From Rhinopithecus roxellana (Eukaryota; Chordata; Mammalia; Primates; Cercopithecidae), in the NCBI RefSeq assembly GCF_007565055.1, contig NC_044552.1:35334069-35398068 (forward strand): DNA of 64,000 bases. The letters run 5' to 3'. The position numbers and the translations under genes were made by a program. Shown here piece by piece: positions 31,395 through 41,410 of this stretch. The notes below the pieces were generated by a model that saw only the letters and a program-made list of their open reading frames with translations, had not been told where the DNA came from and ran no database searches. Numbering within the stretch: position 1 is the first letter of the stretch; each line of letters starts with the position of its first letter.

Positions 31395-31889
31395 CGTGTT
31401 TACTGACATCATCCCTTGCTCAATATCCCCTCCCCAGTGGCTCTCATCTCACTATAGGATCCGAAGGCCTGCTGGGACTATAGCATCCTTCGTGATTTGC
31501 CCCCTGCTCCCTCTACTCTTCTCCCTTCCTTCTTCCCTCCCTCACTCTTCCCCAATCACACTGGTCTCTTTCCTTCCTCCTCGTTAAACTCAAAGGCACT
31601 CCTGCCTCAGGACCATTGCACAAGCAGTTCCTTCCCTTTATTCAGGTTTCTGCTCAAATATCCTCACCTCCAAGGTCCTTGTCTTCCCCCTACTTTGTTT
31701 TCCTTCACACATTAATCTCCCCATGGCAGACTGTATATCTCTTTGCTTACGTGTTTCTGTCTGTTTCTCCTTCAACCATCTAAGCTCCACAAGAGTGGGG
31801 ACTTTATCTGTTTTGTCCACCTCAGTGTCCTCAGGTCTGACACATAGAGGTGCTCGAGAAGAATTTGGCAAAGGAATCTTCTGTTTATG

Positions 31890-31990
31890 TTTTCATGTCC
31901 CAGCTAGAATGTGTGCCCCCGAGAGCAGGGCCTGTGGCTCATTCATCTCAGTGTCCCCTCTGCTTGGCCTGTTGCTGGGCACATAAACAC
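31890..31990 (+). repeat. L2 LINE 3' end
   Basis: CAGCTAGAATGTGTGCCCCC, GAGAGCAGGGCCTGTGGCTC, TTGCTGGGCACATAAACACA: separate plus-strand L2 tail. Confidence 0.75.
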
Positions 31991-31994
31991 ATGA

Positions 31995-32235
31995 CTTCAT
32001 TCAGATGGTGAAAGAATGGAGGCCAAGAGCATGGCCTGTGAAAAGGCACCACAGTGGGCTTGAGCTGAGGGCACACAGGGTAGGTGGAGCTGGAAAGGTG
32101 AGGTGGGAGCAAACTACAGAGGGGCTGGAAGGCTGGGGGAACTTCTCTGTAGCTTAACATTGCAATGGCTCCTATCTAACATGGAGCCATTGCAAGATCT
32201 TAAGCCAGAGAGAAGAATTTTACGCAGCAACTATA
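31995..32235 (-). repeat. L2 LINE fragment containing a hairpin
   Basis: GGTGAAAGAATGGAGGCCAA, GGTGGAGCTGGAAAGGTGAG, and AGCCATTGCAAGATCTTAAG are minus-strand L2. A perfect inverted repeat (32,160-32,172 with 32,183-32,195) sits inside it. Confidence 0.7.
32160..32195. repeat. Perfect inverted repeat, 13-bp arms
   Basis: TTGCAATGGCTCC and its exact reverse complement GGAGCCATTGCAA with a 10-base loop (TATCTAACAT). The right arm agrees with L2 text, while the left arm does not. Confidence 0.95.
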
Positions 32236-32240
32236 TTTAA

Positions 32241-32600
32241 AGCTGGGCATGGTGGCTCATGCCTATAATCCCAGCACTTTGGGAAGCCAACACAGGAGAA
32301 TCACTTGAGGCTAGGAGTTTGAGACCAGTCTGGGCAATATAGTAAGACCCCCATCTCTATGAAAAATTTAAAAATTAGCTGGATGTGATGGCACAGTCCT
32401 GTAGTCCCAGCTACTGGGGAGGCTCAGGCAGGAGGATCAATTGAAATCTGGGAGGTCAAGGTTGCAGTGTGCCATAATCATGCCACTGCTCTCCAGCCTG
32501 GATGACAGAGCGAGACCCTGTCTCAAACAAAATAAATAAATGAATATGTGTATGTGTGTGTGTGTGTGTGTGTATATATATGTGTGTATATATATGTATT
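32241..32600 (+). repeat. Old Alu (AluJ-like) with (TG/TA)n tail
   Basis: GCTGGGCATGGTGGCTCATG to GAGACCCTGTCTCAAACAAA, followed by AAATAAATAAATGAATATG and a (TG)n/(TA)n tract (32,548-32,597). Confidence 0.93.
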
Positions 32601-33069
32601 TAAAATAACTTGGGAAAAGAGTAATCAGGAAAGCATGGAGAAATGGAACTGACTTAGAGATTGCAAAATCCCTCATCTCGGAATATCCCAGAAGCAAAGC
32701 ATCATCTTGAGTTGGACACACCAAGGCTTGTCTCCTGATACTTCTGGGCCTCTTTACACTGGCTCAATCCACTTTCTGACACTGAAAATTGGTTCTGGAC
32801 ATAAATGCTCCAATCACCCCTAGGAATGCTGAAATTTGCATAAGAAGGTATCTTAGAGAAAGGTTAGATGTGAGCGGTTCCCTGGGGGCAAGGGCTGGGA
32901 AAGGTGCAGGAAGAGTATGGTGGCTCTGCCCCCCCGCCCCCAGGAACAATTGAAGACCCCTATTTGGCACCATCACTCACGTAGGGCTTGGTTGTCCAGA
33001 AAGTCCTGGGAAACAGGGCGACAGAGTGTCTCGGGTCTCCCCTCCCGGCTGCCCACCCCCCAGGCTTTA
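32601..33069. other. Unassigned intergenic DNA
   Basis: Unique-looking, with a C-rich patch near 32,930-32,942. May be the left shoulder of the next candidate element. Confidence 0.4.
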
Positions 33070-33425
33070 CTCTGGGTCAGTTGGAGCCTCAAGTGGCTTT
33101 TAAGCAATTAGACCGAGCACTGGGTACTTTCTAATCTAATTGTTTCAAAAGCCCTTGAAGGGTTTGAGTCTGAGCTCTTAAAATGCCAGAGAAGGGGGAA
33201 ATCAGTGATGGTGGGAAGTATGCGGGGCCCAGCTCTCTTCCCCCACCCCTGTTTCTGCTCTCCATCTTCTTGAGGATGGAGCGAGTGGACAGTTTAGAGC
33301 AGAAGGGTCCCTCCTCCCCAGGCTCTGAAGATTCTGTACCCATGTCCCTGCCCTACTTCAGGTATCCAAGTAACTGTTTAATCAAAGTCAATGCCCTCCC
33401 CACCAAATTAATGAGAACTAAGGTC
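33070..33425. promoter_or_regulatory. Candidate conserved enhancer with NKX2- and TCF-like words
   Basis: Repeat-free. CTCAAGTGGCTTTTAAGCAA (CAAGTGG, NKX2-type) and CAATTAGACC, CTAATCTAATTGTTTC follow within 60 bases. Further right are TTTAATCAAAGTCAATG (ATCAAAG, TCF/LEF-type) and CCAAATTAATGAG. Site spacing looks like a compact developmental enhancer. Factor names are motif-based inference. Confidence 0.45.
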
Positions 33426-33639
33426 GTCCAGTAGGGTGACCCTGACCCCAGTGGGCAAAGCATCTCACCATCACCCAAGAAAACATGTCAGCAGCCTCAC
33501 TATGATTACATACCTACTCATGGGCTGGAGGCTTCGGATTTTTTGAAAAGCTACTGACCTTGAGGAGACCAACAGCCTGACAAGGGAGAAAAGAGCTTCT
33601 TCAAATAAGCAGAAATGAGAGGTTGAACTTAAGAGAGAT

Positions 33640-33850
33640 GCAAAAGCAGTGAGCTCCAGGAACACTGAACTGGGTGGGAGTAGGGCCAGAACTGGAGGAG
33701 AGAACTGAGGAACACTCCATGGTGGAGGTGACATTTGAGCTGAGCCTGAAGAGTCTGTAGAATTGTGCAGGTCAAGTTAGAAAGAAGGATACATTATGAG
33801 TCCAGGGAATGAACATGAACCAGAAGCGATCACGGGAGGGTGGAGGGCCC
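33640..33850 (-). repeat. L2 LINE fragment
   Basis: GGAACACTCCATGGTGGAGG, GACATTTGAGCTGAGCCTGA, AGAAGGATACATTATGAG: minus-strand L2. Confidence 0.75.
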
Positions 33851-35449
33851 TAAGGACTCTCATCCATCCCGTCATGCTCTGACTCAGTTTCTTTGTCTAT
33901 AAAATGGATCACTAGACTGGCTTAGCGGATTCTATTCGTGTTCTCCTGAGCTTTCGAGGTCCACAGGAAAGCTTTGGACCACTTATGGGCCAAGTGGGAG
34001 AGCAGAGGAGGCAGGGTCTAGACCTTTGCCTTCAACTGGAGCTATAACTCTTAGCTGTTTTATATTTTGGATTTCGTTATACTTTTGAGTCATTCTGTCC
34101 TCTGCAAACTACTGGGTAGATGATTCCCTGGATATCTTCCAGCTCTGAGCTCAGGGTCTTCCTCATTATCAACCACTTCCCTGCCAAGAAGGACAGAGAG
34201 AGAAATCTATGCAGAGCTCTGAGGGCCAGCGGGGTGGAAATTCTACCCCAAGTTCTGATGTCCTGGATGGGCTCCTGCTCAGCTGCCCTGGGTAGCTCAG
34301 CCCATGACCAGACTCAGAGGGACTGATGGATTTGATGCCTGGAGATCTATCATTAAAGCACCTCCCTTTTCATTTAGGCGAAGTCTCCCAATCTTTTTTC
34401 ATGAGGAGAAATTACCTTTCCTTCCATTGAAGGTGCAAAAAAGACAGCTTGGGTTGCTGCCAACATACCTACATGCTGTCAGAGGGTGTGGGTGTCATTA
34501 CCCACAAAGCTCAGAGTTTGGACAGCAGCCCACCAAACAGCTTAGAGGTGTCCCAGCTAAGACTTCGAGATAGGATGGAGGGTCTCTAGGAATGCCAAAG
34601 GAAATTGTTCAGCAAATCAAAGAATGAATGAACAAATAAAGAGGCCACTGCCAAAATGCCCTTGAAAGGATCACTTTGGAAACTGTTATCAGTCATGTTT
34701 ACCTTGGTGTGAATTAAGTATCTTAGGGCAAGAGTTGCTAGGAGGAAGGAAAGGTTTTGGAAACTGGATGTCACTATATAAGGAAAGAATAATACAAAAA
34801 GAAAGATGATGGGTGCAAGACAATCACCCACATAACTTCGTCCTAGTCTCAACTACCCGCAGCTCCCCACCTTCTCTCAACCCATCCCCAGCCTCCTCCT
34901 CATACCCTCTCCCTTCTTTCCTCCCTGAAAATGCTCCCCAGCTCAGGGCCCAAGTGCTGAAAGGTGCTTTAAAGTGAAAAAGTATTTGGCTCGGAGCAGG
35001 GGGACTGGAAGGGGGTGTCAGTCTGTGCCATCTCAGGGGGTGTGGCCTGCTGCATGTAAACATGGAGGAAGGGAGTGGCTTCCGGCCTGAGCTGTGGGCC
35101 CAGGGAAGGACTGGAAATTCCTACCCGGCCTTCTGCTGTCTCCCCACCTGCCACTGCAGCAACTTCACTTCACAAACAAAACAGAGACGGAAGTCAGTGG
35201 AGTCTTTGCAATGACATCTGCCCCTGCTCAGGTCCTCCGCCCTTGGGAGGTCCCACAACAGGCCTTGGCTCCAACTTTCAGCAGCCAAGACCCCAGGATG
35301 GCCCACACTCTCAGGGGTCCCTGCCCTGGCCCACTTTCCTGATCATGTTCTCTTAGGAGTGGCTTCTAGCTATAAAAGCCCAGGTAGGCTTAAAACAAGC
35401 AAACAACAACAACAACAAAACCCACTTTCCATGGTTCTCCCACAGTTAT
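33851..35449. other. Mostly unassigned intergenic DNA
   Basis: Contains a weak MIR-like piece near 33,880-33,930 (CTCAGTTTCTTTGTCTATAA), an L2-like end near 34,595-34,640 (AAAGAATGAATGAACAAATA) and (CAA)n near 35,399-35,420. No gene seen. Confidence 0.5.
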
Positions 35450-35790
35450 AGTTCGAGAAGTCAGATGTGTAACTTAGAGCAGGTCACTTAACCTTTCTGG
35501 ATTTCAGTGTCTTCCTCAATGGACAAAACAGGTGAGAAGACAGTTTGAAACATATAAGGTGCTCTATAAGGGTCAGGGATAAATATTAGGCCATTTAATT
35601 TTGGATTCAAATCCTGCCTCCACCTCCCACCAGCTGGGTGATCTTGGGCAGGTTATTGAGTTCTTGGTGCCTCGGTTTTCTCATCAGAGGTGCTCCTGTG
35701 ACCTATCTTGAAGCTTTGGGAGGTGGATTAAATGAGATAATGGATACAAATCATCCAGCCCAGGCCCCACAGTTGGTAGAAGTTAGTTCT
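35450..35790 (+). repeat. Two tandem plus-strand MIR copies
   Basis: First: AGCAGGTCACTTAACCTTTC, TGGATTTCAGTGTCTTCC. Second: GGATTCAAATCCTGCCTCCA, GGTGATCTTGGGCAGGTTAT, GGTTTTCTCATCAGAGG. Confidence 0.85.
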
Positions 35791-35809
35791 CTATTGCTAT
35801 ATTTTGTTG

Positions 35810-35878
35810 AAGATGTACCATTATTTTATGTGTAAGATGCACCATTATTTTATGTGTAAGATACACCATTATTTTATG
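35810..35878. repeat. 24-bp minisatellite, 2.9 copies
   Basis: Unit AAGATG(T/C)ACCATTATTTTATGTGT at 35,810, 35,834 and 35,858 (the last truncated). Copies differ at one or two bases. It may have arisen inside an old DNA transposon, which I cannot name. Confidence 0.95.
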
Positions 35879-36084
35879 ATCCACTAAGAAAGAAATACCG
35901 CTGTCAATGAATTGTGAGACACCTTGAAATGGATGAGATACTGTATTATTGGGAGGACAAGTGGGGAGTGGGTGGGAAATGGGAATGTCAATCTCTACAG
36001 CAATAGTTTCCCACTTAGGATGCATCCGGGTAATCCAATGCCCAGCCTGCATCCCAGTTAAACCAAAACCTCTGGAGTATGGCC

Positions 36085-36230
36085 AGTAATCTTTCTGTGA
36101 CTTGGTTTCCCCATATGCAAAACCGAGATAATTATAGAATCTACTTCTGGGGCCATTATATGAGTTGATTCATGTAAGTGATTTAGAACAGTACCAGGCC
36201 CACAGAAATGCTGAAGTAAATGTTAACAAC
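36085..36230 (+). repeat. MIR 3' part
   Basis: GTGACTTGGTTTCCCCATAT, GCAAAACCGAGATAATTATA, TTAGAACAGTACCAGGCCCA. Confidence 0.8.
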
Positions 36231-36579
36231 GATTCCTCTCTCCACCCCCAGGTCCTGGCACAGGCTAGGTGCCTTCTGAGTGTTGGTTGATGCAGGAATA
36301 GACATGATCATGTGACTGCTGCCCTGCCTCCACCCCCCATCCAGCAGGGAGAGGCCCACTCTGGCCTCTGGAAGCCCAAGAAGAGGCTCACCTGCCCAAG
36401 GGCCTTCTGTCCAAAGTTCAAGGGAGCCCCACCCCTCCCGGATGCTCAGCTCACCCCACCCCCCACAGGCAGGGCTACAGTGTGGTGGGCACTGCCACAC
36501 CCGGACCTGCCACAGCCTCTTGGAGTCAGTGACAAGAACCAAATGTCCCCCAGCCTCCACCCCTCCCCTTTCCTGCTTT
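36231..36579. other. Unassigned GC-rich intergenic DNA
   Basis: Proline-rich frames on the plus strand follow from CCACCCC-type composition; no gene recognised. Confidence 0.4.
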
Positions 36580-36830
36580 TATTATTTTCTTTTCCATAAA
36601 GATTAGTCTGTGTTGCTCCTCTATCAAGGCCTGGAGGATAAACATGTGGTCCGGAGGCAGAGAAACCCCAGGCCTGAAGGCCCCACTGCCCCCACCCCAG
36701 CAGCATAAACCCGGGGCTTTTAAGCAAGGAATGGTTTTCAGTAAATCTCTCCTATCAGCAGAAACCTTTGAAAGAGTTTGTTTAAAGGCCAGGGAGATAA
36801 ACAGCAAGGAGAAGTGTTTGTTTAAGATGT
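36580..36830. promoter_or_regulatory. Candidate conserved enhancer rich in FOX-like sites
   Basis: Repeat-free. AGGATAAACATGTGG, GCAGCATAAACCCGG, GTTTGTTTAAAGG, GAGATAAACAGC and GTGTTTGTTTAAGATG give five forkhead-type (TAAACA/TGTTTA) words in 250 bases, plus a TCTATCAAGG word. Conservation is inferred. Confidence 0.45.
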
Positions 36831-37134
36831 ATGTTCTGTGTGGCCACTCTGGGGCCCAGATTTACATCTCTGGGGAGAGGAGCCACTCGGAGGCCAGGGT
36901 GGGGGCCTTCCAGGGGCACCTTGGGCTCCCAGTGTGGACTTCAGCCCAGGCAGGGACCGATGTGCTCAGGGGAGGGAGGTGAGCTGGACTGCACTTGCAG
37001 GCCACTCCAGGCTTGGGGCAAGAAAGCAGGGACTGAAAGGAACTGCAGGAAGGGAAGAAGCCCTGTAAAGGAGGGGAGGGTACCCGGAAGGACCTGCTGG
37101 TTGGAATGCAGGCAGAAATCCCCTAGGAAGCCAT
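36831..37134. other. Unassigned GC-rich intergenic DNA
   Basis: No repeat or gene recognised. Overlapping frames are compositional. Confidence 0.4.
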
Positions 37135-37153
37135 CACACACACACACACACAC
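37135..37153. repeat. (CA)n microsatellite
   Basis: Short CA run of about 9 units. Confidence 0.9.
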
Positions 37154-37204
37154 TGTTCAGAACAGGATCAGGCTCAAGGCCCACCCCAAACGGCCTCATA
37201 CTCA

Positions 37205-37325
37205 GCAGCCCAACACACAGCTGGGTATGGCCAGCTCTGTGACTTTGGACAAGCCACTTAACCCAGAACTACAGCCCTAGTTCCTCTCTGCTATGAAAAC
37301 AACACACCTGCCTTAAAGGGTTCTG
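37205..37325 (+). repeat. MIR fragment
   Basis: GCCAGCTCTGTGACTTTGGA, CAAGCCACTTAACCC, GCCTTAAAGGGTTCTGAG. Confidence 0.8.
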
Positions 37326-37329
37326 AGTT

Positions 37330-37690
37330 TTCCTCCTGTCATTTGACAAATATGGCTTGTGCACTTACTGTATGTCAGGCACTGTTCTGGGTGCTTGGGA
37401 TGCAACAGTATACAAAATACAGCCTCTGTCCTTTTGGAACTTAAAGAGGAGGAAGATAGGCAATGAACACAATAATCAATAAATTAAATACTCTTCAGAA
37501 GGTGACATGAGCTATAGAAAGAAATAGAGCAGGTACAAAAACCTGGGAAAGGATGGTTAGGTTAGACCTCCCAGACAAGGTGGTCCTTGAAGGAGATGCA
37601 GGTATCTGAGGGGAGAGAAGCTCAGGCAGAACCCTCAGCCAGGGCAAATGCCTGGAGGATTGAATCAAATACCTTAGGGTAGCATGGTCC
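37330..37690 (-). repeat. L2 LINE 3' region
   Basis: CATTTGACAAATATGGCTTG, CACTTACTGTATGTCAGGCA, CTGTTCTGGGTGCTTGGGAT, then AAGGTGGTCCTTGAAGGAGA. A long, readable minus-strand L2. Confidence 0.85.
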
Positions 37691-37964
37691 TGTGGTCAGT
37701 AAATAATGTCCAATGTTGTCATTTTACTGAAGCAGTTACTGAGGCCTGGGATGGGCAGGGAAGCCTTCAGGGAGGATGCAGTACTTAAGCTGGGTTTCCC
37801 CTGGAATTCCTTCTCCCTGCCAAGTGGAGAGAAAGGCTCTGCAGAACAGCGTCATGGAGGTGGAAAGACAGGAGAATGATGGCAGAGCTCATTCCCCAAA
37901 CCCAGTGGTGCTCAAGGGGTGTATGGACCAATGCAGCTGGATTCTCAAGGAAAGTCCTTGGCCT
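37691..37964. other. Unassigned intergenic DNA
   Basis: No clear feature. GGGAAGCCTTCAGGGAGGAT near 37,758 is L2-like, so the L2 may extend through here. Confidence 0.4.
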
Positions 37965-38495
37965 AAGTCAGGAGTCTGGGCTCCCAATTCTGGCTCTGCC
38001 CTTTGCTGGCAGGTGATTTGGGGCAAGCGATTTGAAGCTTCTTGGGTCCTTCTTTTCTCTGTGGCAAAATGGGAATAATATATCTTCCCCTCACTAAATT
38101 GGTGGAGAGGATGAAAAGAGATATGGGGCCAGGCGCAGTGGCACACGCCTGTAATCCCAGCACTTTGGGAGGCCGAGGCAGGCGGATTGCCTAAGCTCAG
38201 GAGTTTGAGACCAGCCTGGGCAACACAGTGAAATCCCATCTCTACTAAAATACAAAAAATTAGCCGGGCATGGTGGCATGCACCTGTAGCCCCAGCTATT
38301 CGGGAGCCTGAGGCAGGATAATTGCTTGAACCCAGGAGGTGGAGGTTGCAGTGAGCTGAGATCGTGCCACTGCACTCCAGCCTGGGTGACAGAGCGAGAC
38401 TCCGTCTCCAAAAAAAGAAAAAAAAGAAAAGAGATATGGTGGGTGTTTCTGTCTGGAATGTAGCAGATGCTCAATAAACATTGAGTTTGCATTTG
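37965..38495 (+). repeat. MIR split by an Alu
   Basis: GGAGTCTGGGCTCCCAATTC, GCAAGCGATTTGAAGCTTC, GGCAAAATGGGAATAATA before the Alu; GTAGCAGATGCTCAATAAAC after it. Confidence 0.85.
38127..38426 (+). repeat. Alu (AluS-like) with perfect target-site duplication
   Basis: Full Alu. AAAAGAGATATGG flanks it at 38,114-38,126 and 38,427-38,439. Confidence 0.95.
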
Positions 38496-38825
38496 GGGCC
38501 ATCCTGTGCCCTTTCAGACTACTTTTGGGCACTTTCCCGAAAGGATGAGGCAGAGGTGATGAGTCTATTGGGTCCCAGACTTGGAGGAGAAGATGATGAA
38601 TAGCTGAGCATGGTCCCCATGTAGCTGAAGGGCTGTCCCTCCCGAGAAAGCCTAGATTTGTTCCAAAGGGGTTCCAAAAGGAAGGAAGAAATTTCATGGA
38701 CACAGATTTTCATTTGAACTCAGGAGGAATTTGGCAATGGCCTGTGCTATGTAACAGCAGGATGGGCCTCTATAGAGACAGCTAGCTCCTGCTGTTAGAA
38801 ACTGTGCAGGCAGAGGTGGCCGAGT

Positions 38826-39155
38826 TGTTTTTGTTTGTTTGTTTTGTTTTGTTTTGCTTTGCTTTGTTTTTTGAGACAGAATTTTACTTTTGTCACCCAG
38901 GCTAGAATACAATGGCACTATCTCGGCTCACTGCAACCTCCGCCTCCTAGGTTCAAGTGATTCTCCTGCCTCAGCCTCTCGAGTAGCTGGGATTACAGGC
39001 ACGTGCCACCATGCCTGGCTAATTTTTGTATTTTTAGTAGAGATAGAGTTTCGCCATGTTGGCCAGGCTGGTCTCGAACTCCTAACCTCAGGTGATCCTC
39101 CCACCTCGGCCTCCCAAAGTGCTGGAATTACAGGCGTGAGTCACCACACCCAGCC
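38826..39155 (-). repeat. Alu with degenerate (GTTT/GCTTT)n tail
   Basis: Minus-strand full Alu from TTTTGAGACAGAATTTTACT to CACCACACCCAGCC; the tail region at 38,827-38,872 is GTTT/GTTTT/GCTTT units. Confidence 0.95.
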
Positions 39156-39859
39156 CTGTGTTGTGGATAGTGGTAGAACAGAGAGGTGGTAACTCCTCTG
39201 CGAAGTTCAGACCCATTGGCTTCTGGGGTCCCTTCCAACTTTGAGATTTGGGGATTTACCTCCATTCCTTCCCAGGTTTCACAGTCCATCAAGATCTATC
39301 CATACACCAGATTTTTTCCAGTCCTTCACGGAAACTTGCCTGATCCCCGTGTCCTTTGGATTCAGTCATGTGATGGGCCAGCACATCTGAGAGATGCATC
39401 CATGCTAAATTCGGAGTGGTCACAGATTAGCACATTAGTCCTTCCAGATAACCCAGGTGCAGGTTTACTGGGTCTTGGATCTGTCAACTTACAGGTAAAA
39501 GGAACAGTGGAACTTCTAGCACCGGGGAGGGACCAAGGGACAGATATGTTTGGGAAAACATGCCTGAGAAGTTTATCAAATAGTGCCTAGTACCTTCCAA
39601 ATCCTTCTTACAATAAGATTAACTTAGCTAAGATCACAAACCAGAGCTCAAAGATCTGAAGGGCCAGAGTGCCTACTTTGGCCCCTCTTCATGAGCCAGG
39701 TGAAGTGCCAGGGGATCTCTGGACACCTTCTCCTTGCCCTGTAGACGCCTTGCCAAGGAGAACCCGCTCGCCTGGCAGCTGTAAGCCAGCACTTTTCTTT
39801 TCAAAGCCTCTGAGTCTCCTTTCCCTCCTCCTCCTTCCTTCCCGCCTCCCCCCTCAACC
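39156..39859. other. Unassigned DNA with a short pyrimidine tract
   Basis: Unique-looking. About 39,798-39,866 is C/T-rich (CTCCTCCTCCTTCCTTCCC). The 134-residue frame 39,186-39,590 has no recognised domain. Confidence 0.45.
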
Positions 39860-40135
39860 CCCAAAAAAGGAGGATGCCCCTTCTGTTGAGTACACAGCCT
39901 GCAATTTTGCTGTCAAATCTCAGCCAGGAGGTCAGTGTTGTGACTGACTGTGTAAGGATCGCTCCCTTAAGGGTAATTACACTAAATTCCCCTCTGAAGG
40001 ACAGCTCTCTCTGGATAGAATACAAGGAAACTCCGCATCCCCCATTCACGGAAATTCATGATTTCTGTGGCTGTCACTGGCACTCTGGCAGCAAGACACT
40101 TCGAGGTGTGGCAACCACTCAGAGGTGAGTATGAA
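39860..40135. promoter_or_regulatory. Candidate conserved enhancer
   Basis: Repeat-free with words GCAATTTTGCTGTCAAATC, GGGTAATTACACTAAATTCC (TAATTA), AAATTCATGATTTC and CGAGGTGTGGCAACC (AGGTGTGG, T-box-like). Unusually even base mix. Conservation is inferred. Confidence 0.45.
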
Positions 40136-40354
40136 GGCGGTGGCCACGGCAGGACCCAGGCCACGGAGGTGGGAGGCCAAGAGGCAAGATTAGGGGTGTG
40201 GGGTCCAGAGGGACCCCTCTGGGGAGCTGGGGTCCTGGGTGGCCAAGCAGGAACTGGGCCACAGACAGGAGCATCTTCACCTGAGCTAGCCACACCCTGA
40301 ACAGGGAATGCAAGTCTCTCCACTGACATTCACCCCATGGGGGATACCCCTACA

Positions 40355-40525
40355 CATGCACTCATTCCTTTGTTTAACAGGTTGCCTTAGAGCACTCATC
40401 ACCTGCCCTGCACTGTACTAGGCACTAAAGGGGGACCCAAGATGGGGCAGCAGCCCCCTCTGCAAAGGGCTGGAGTGCTCGTAGGCAAAACAAAGCACTT
40501 ACATGTGAAAGGTGAATAAATATCC
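40355..40525 (-). repeat. L2 LINE end
   Basis: CACTCATTCCTTTGTTTAAC, CTGCACTGTACTAGGCACTA, then a degraded body with GGCAAAACAAAGCACTTAC. Confidence 0.65.
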
Positions 40526-40730
40526 AAGCCTCTTCCATCCCCCGAATCATCCCCAGGCCCTATCAGAGGGGCAACACCCTGACCCTTGTCCCCACCTGCC
40601 CTGAGGGAGGCTGGCAGCTAGACCCTTCAGGTCTAGCAGCCACACTTCCACTCTTCCCACTCTGGGGAGACCCTGGCAAGAGTTGGGGAGTCACTCACCC
40701 ACAACAAACAGTTAAAAGGAAGAAAGCAGG
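40526..40730. other. Unassigned intergenic DNA
   Basis: No recognised feature; borders the element at 40,731. Confidence 0.4.
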
Positions 40731-41060
40731 TCTGGCGATATCAATGCACTTTGATAACAATAAACTCTGCTTTTAATTTATGCTAATGTGTAGGGCTGTG
40801 GTGACAGTAAGAACTAAATTACAGAGTGGCTTTCGAGCTGGTAATTATCCCTCCATTTTTCGCTGCTCTGGAAGATGGACACACAATTATGCTCTCTTGC
40901 TGTATATTAATACAGATTCTTGACATCTTCAGCAGACCTGGAGCTGTCATCGAGCTTTTTGTCTCCTTTAATTGAAAATTAATGGTTACTGGGTTGCCAC
41001 GGAAACAGAGGCCACGGACGCCAATGGTGCTCACGTCTCACCGCGGGACTGGCGGCGTCA
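40731..41060. promoter_or_regulatory. Strongest candidate conserved enhancer in the window
   Basis: 330 bases with no repeat sequence. In order: CACTTTGATAACAATAAACT (SOX-like AACAAT), TTTATGCTAATGTG (POU-like ATGCTAAT), ACTAAATTACAG, CTGGTAATTATCC (TAATTA), ATTAATACAG. An inverted homeodomain pair TTAATT-GAA-AATTAA follows at 40,968-40,982, then an RFX X-box-like GTTGCCACGGAAAC at 40,993-41,006. The density and order of sites suggest a neural or sensory developmental enhancer. Motif readings are direct; function is inferred. Confidence 0.55.
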
Positions 41061-41084
41061 GGAGTCCGGAATGACCTTGAAAGT

Positions 41085-41410
41085 TAAAAGAAAAAAAAAA
41101 AAAACTTAAAAAAGAAGGGGAGAGGAGGACAGGAGGGTGGGGGGGTGATGTTCGTGTCAGAGCTGAGAGAGAGACAGAGAAAGAAGAGAAGGAAAGGAGT
41201 GAAAGGGGAAGAGGGAGAGAAAAGAGAGGAAAAGAAGAGATTAAAAATCAAAAAGAAGACAGGAAATTCCAGGAGGCTGGGAGTGTGGATGCTGGTGAGG
41301 GGAAATTAAGTTAGTAAGTTTTACCTCTCAGCTTTTGCCTCTTACCTCTTGTGCTCTTGTTCACTTTCTCTCTCTCTCTCCATCTCTCTCTCTTTCTCTC
41401 TTTTTTAAAG
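41085..41410. repeat. Purine tract facing a pyrimidine tract
   Basis: About 41,085-41,270 is A/G-rich on the plus strand (GAGAGAGAGACAGAGAAAG near 41,165). About 41,361-41,407 is a CT-rich run (CTCTCTCTCTCTCCATCTCT). The two can pair as an imperfect long inverted repeat. Confidence 0.85.

Larger units (their letters stand above)
30610..31870 (+). repeat. L2 LINE (copy 2), split by an Alu pair
   Basis: Restarts the same L2 stretch (TTGCAGTGGCTCCCGAATTA, CTGTCCTCCACCAGCAGCCA) and is broken by two Alus at 30,752-31,392. It continues with TGGCTCTCATCTCACTATAG, AGGTTTCTGCTCAAATATCC and the 3' phrase AGCTCCACAAGAGTGGGGAC. Confidence 0.85.
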
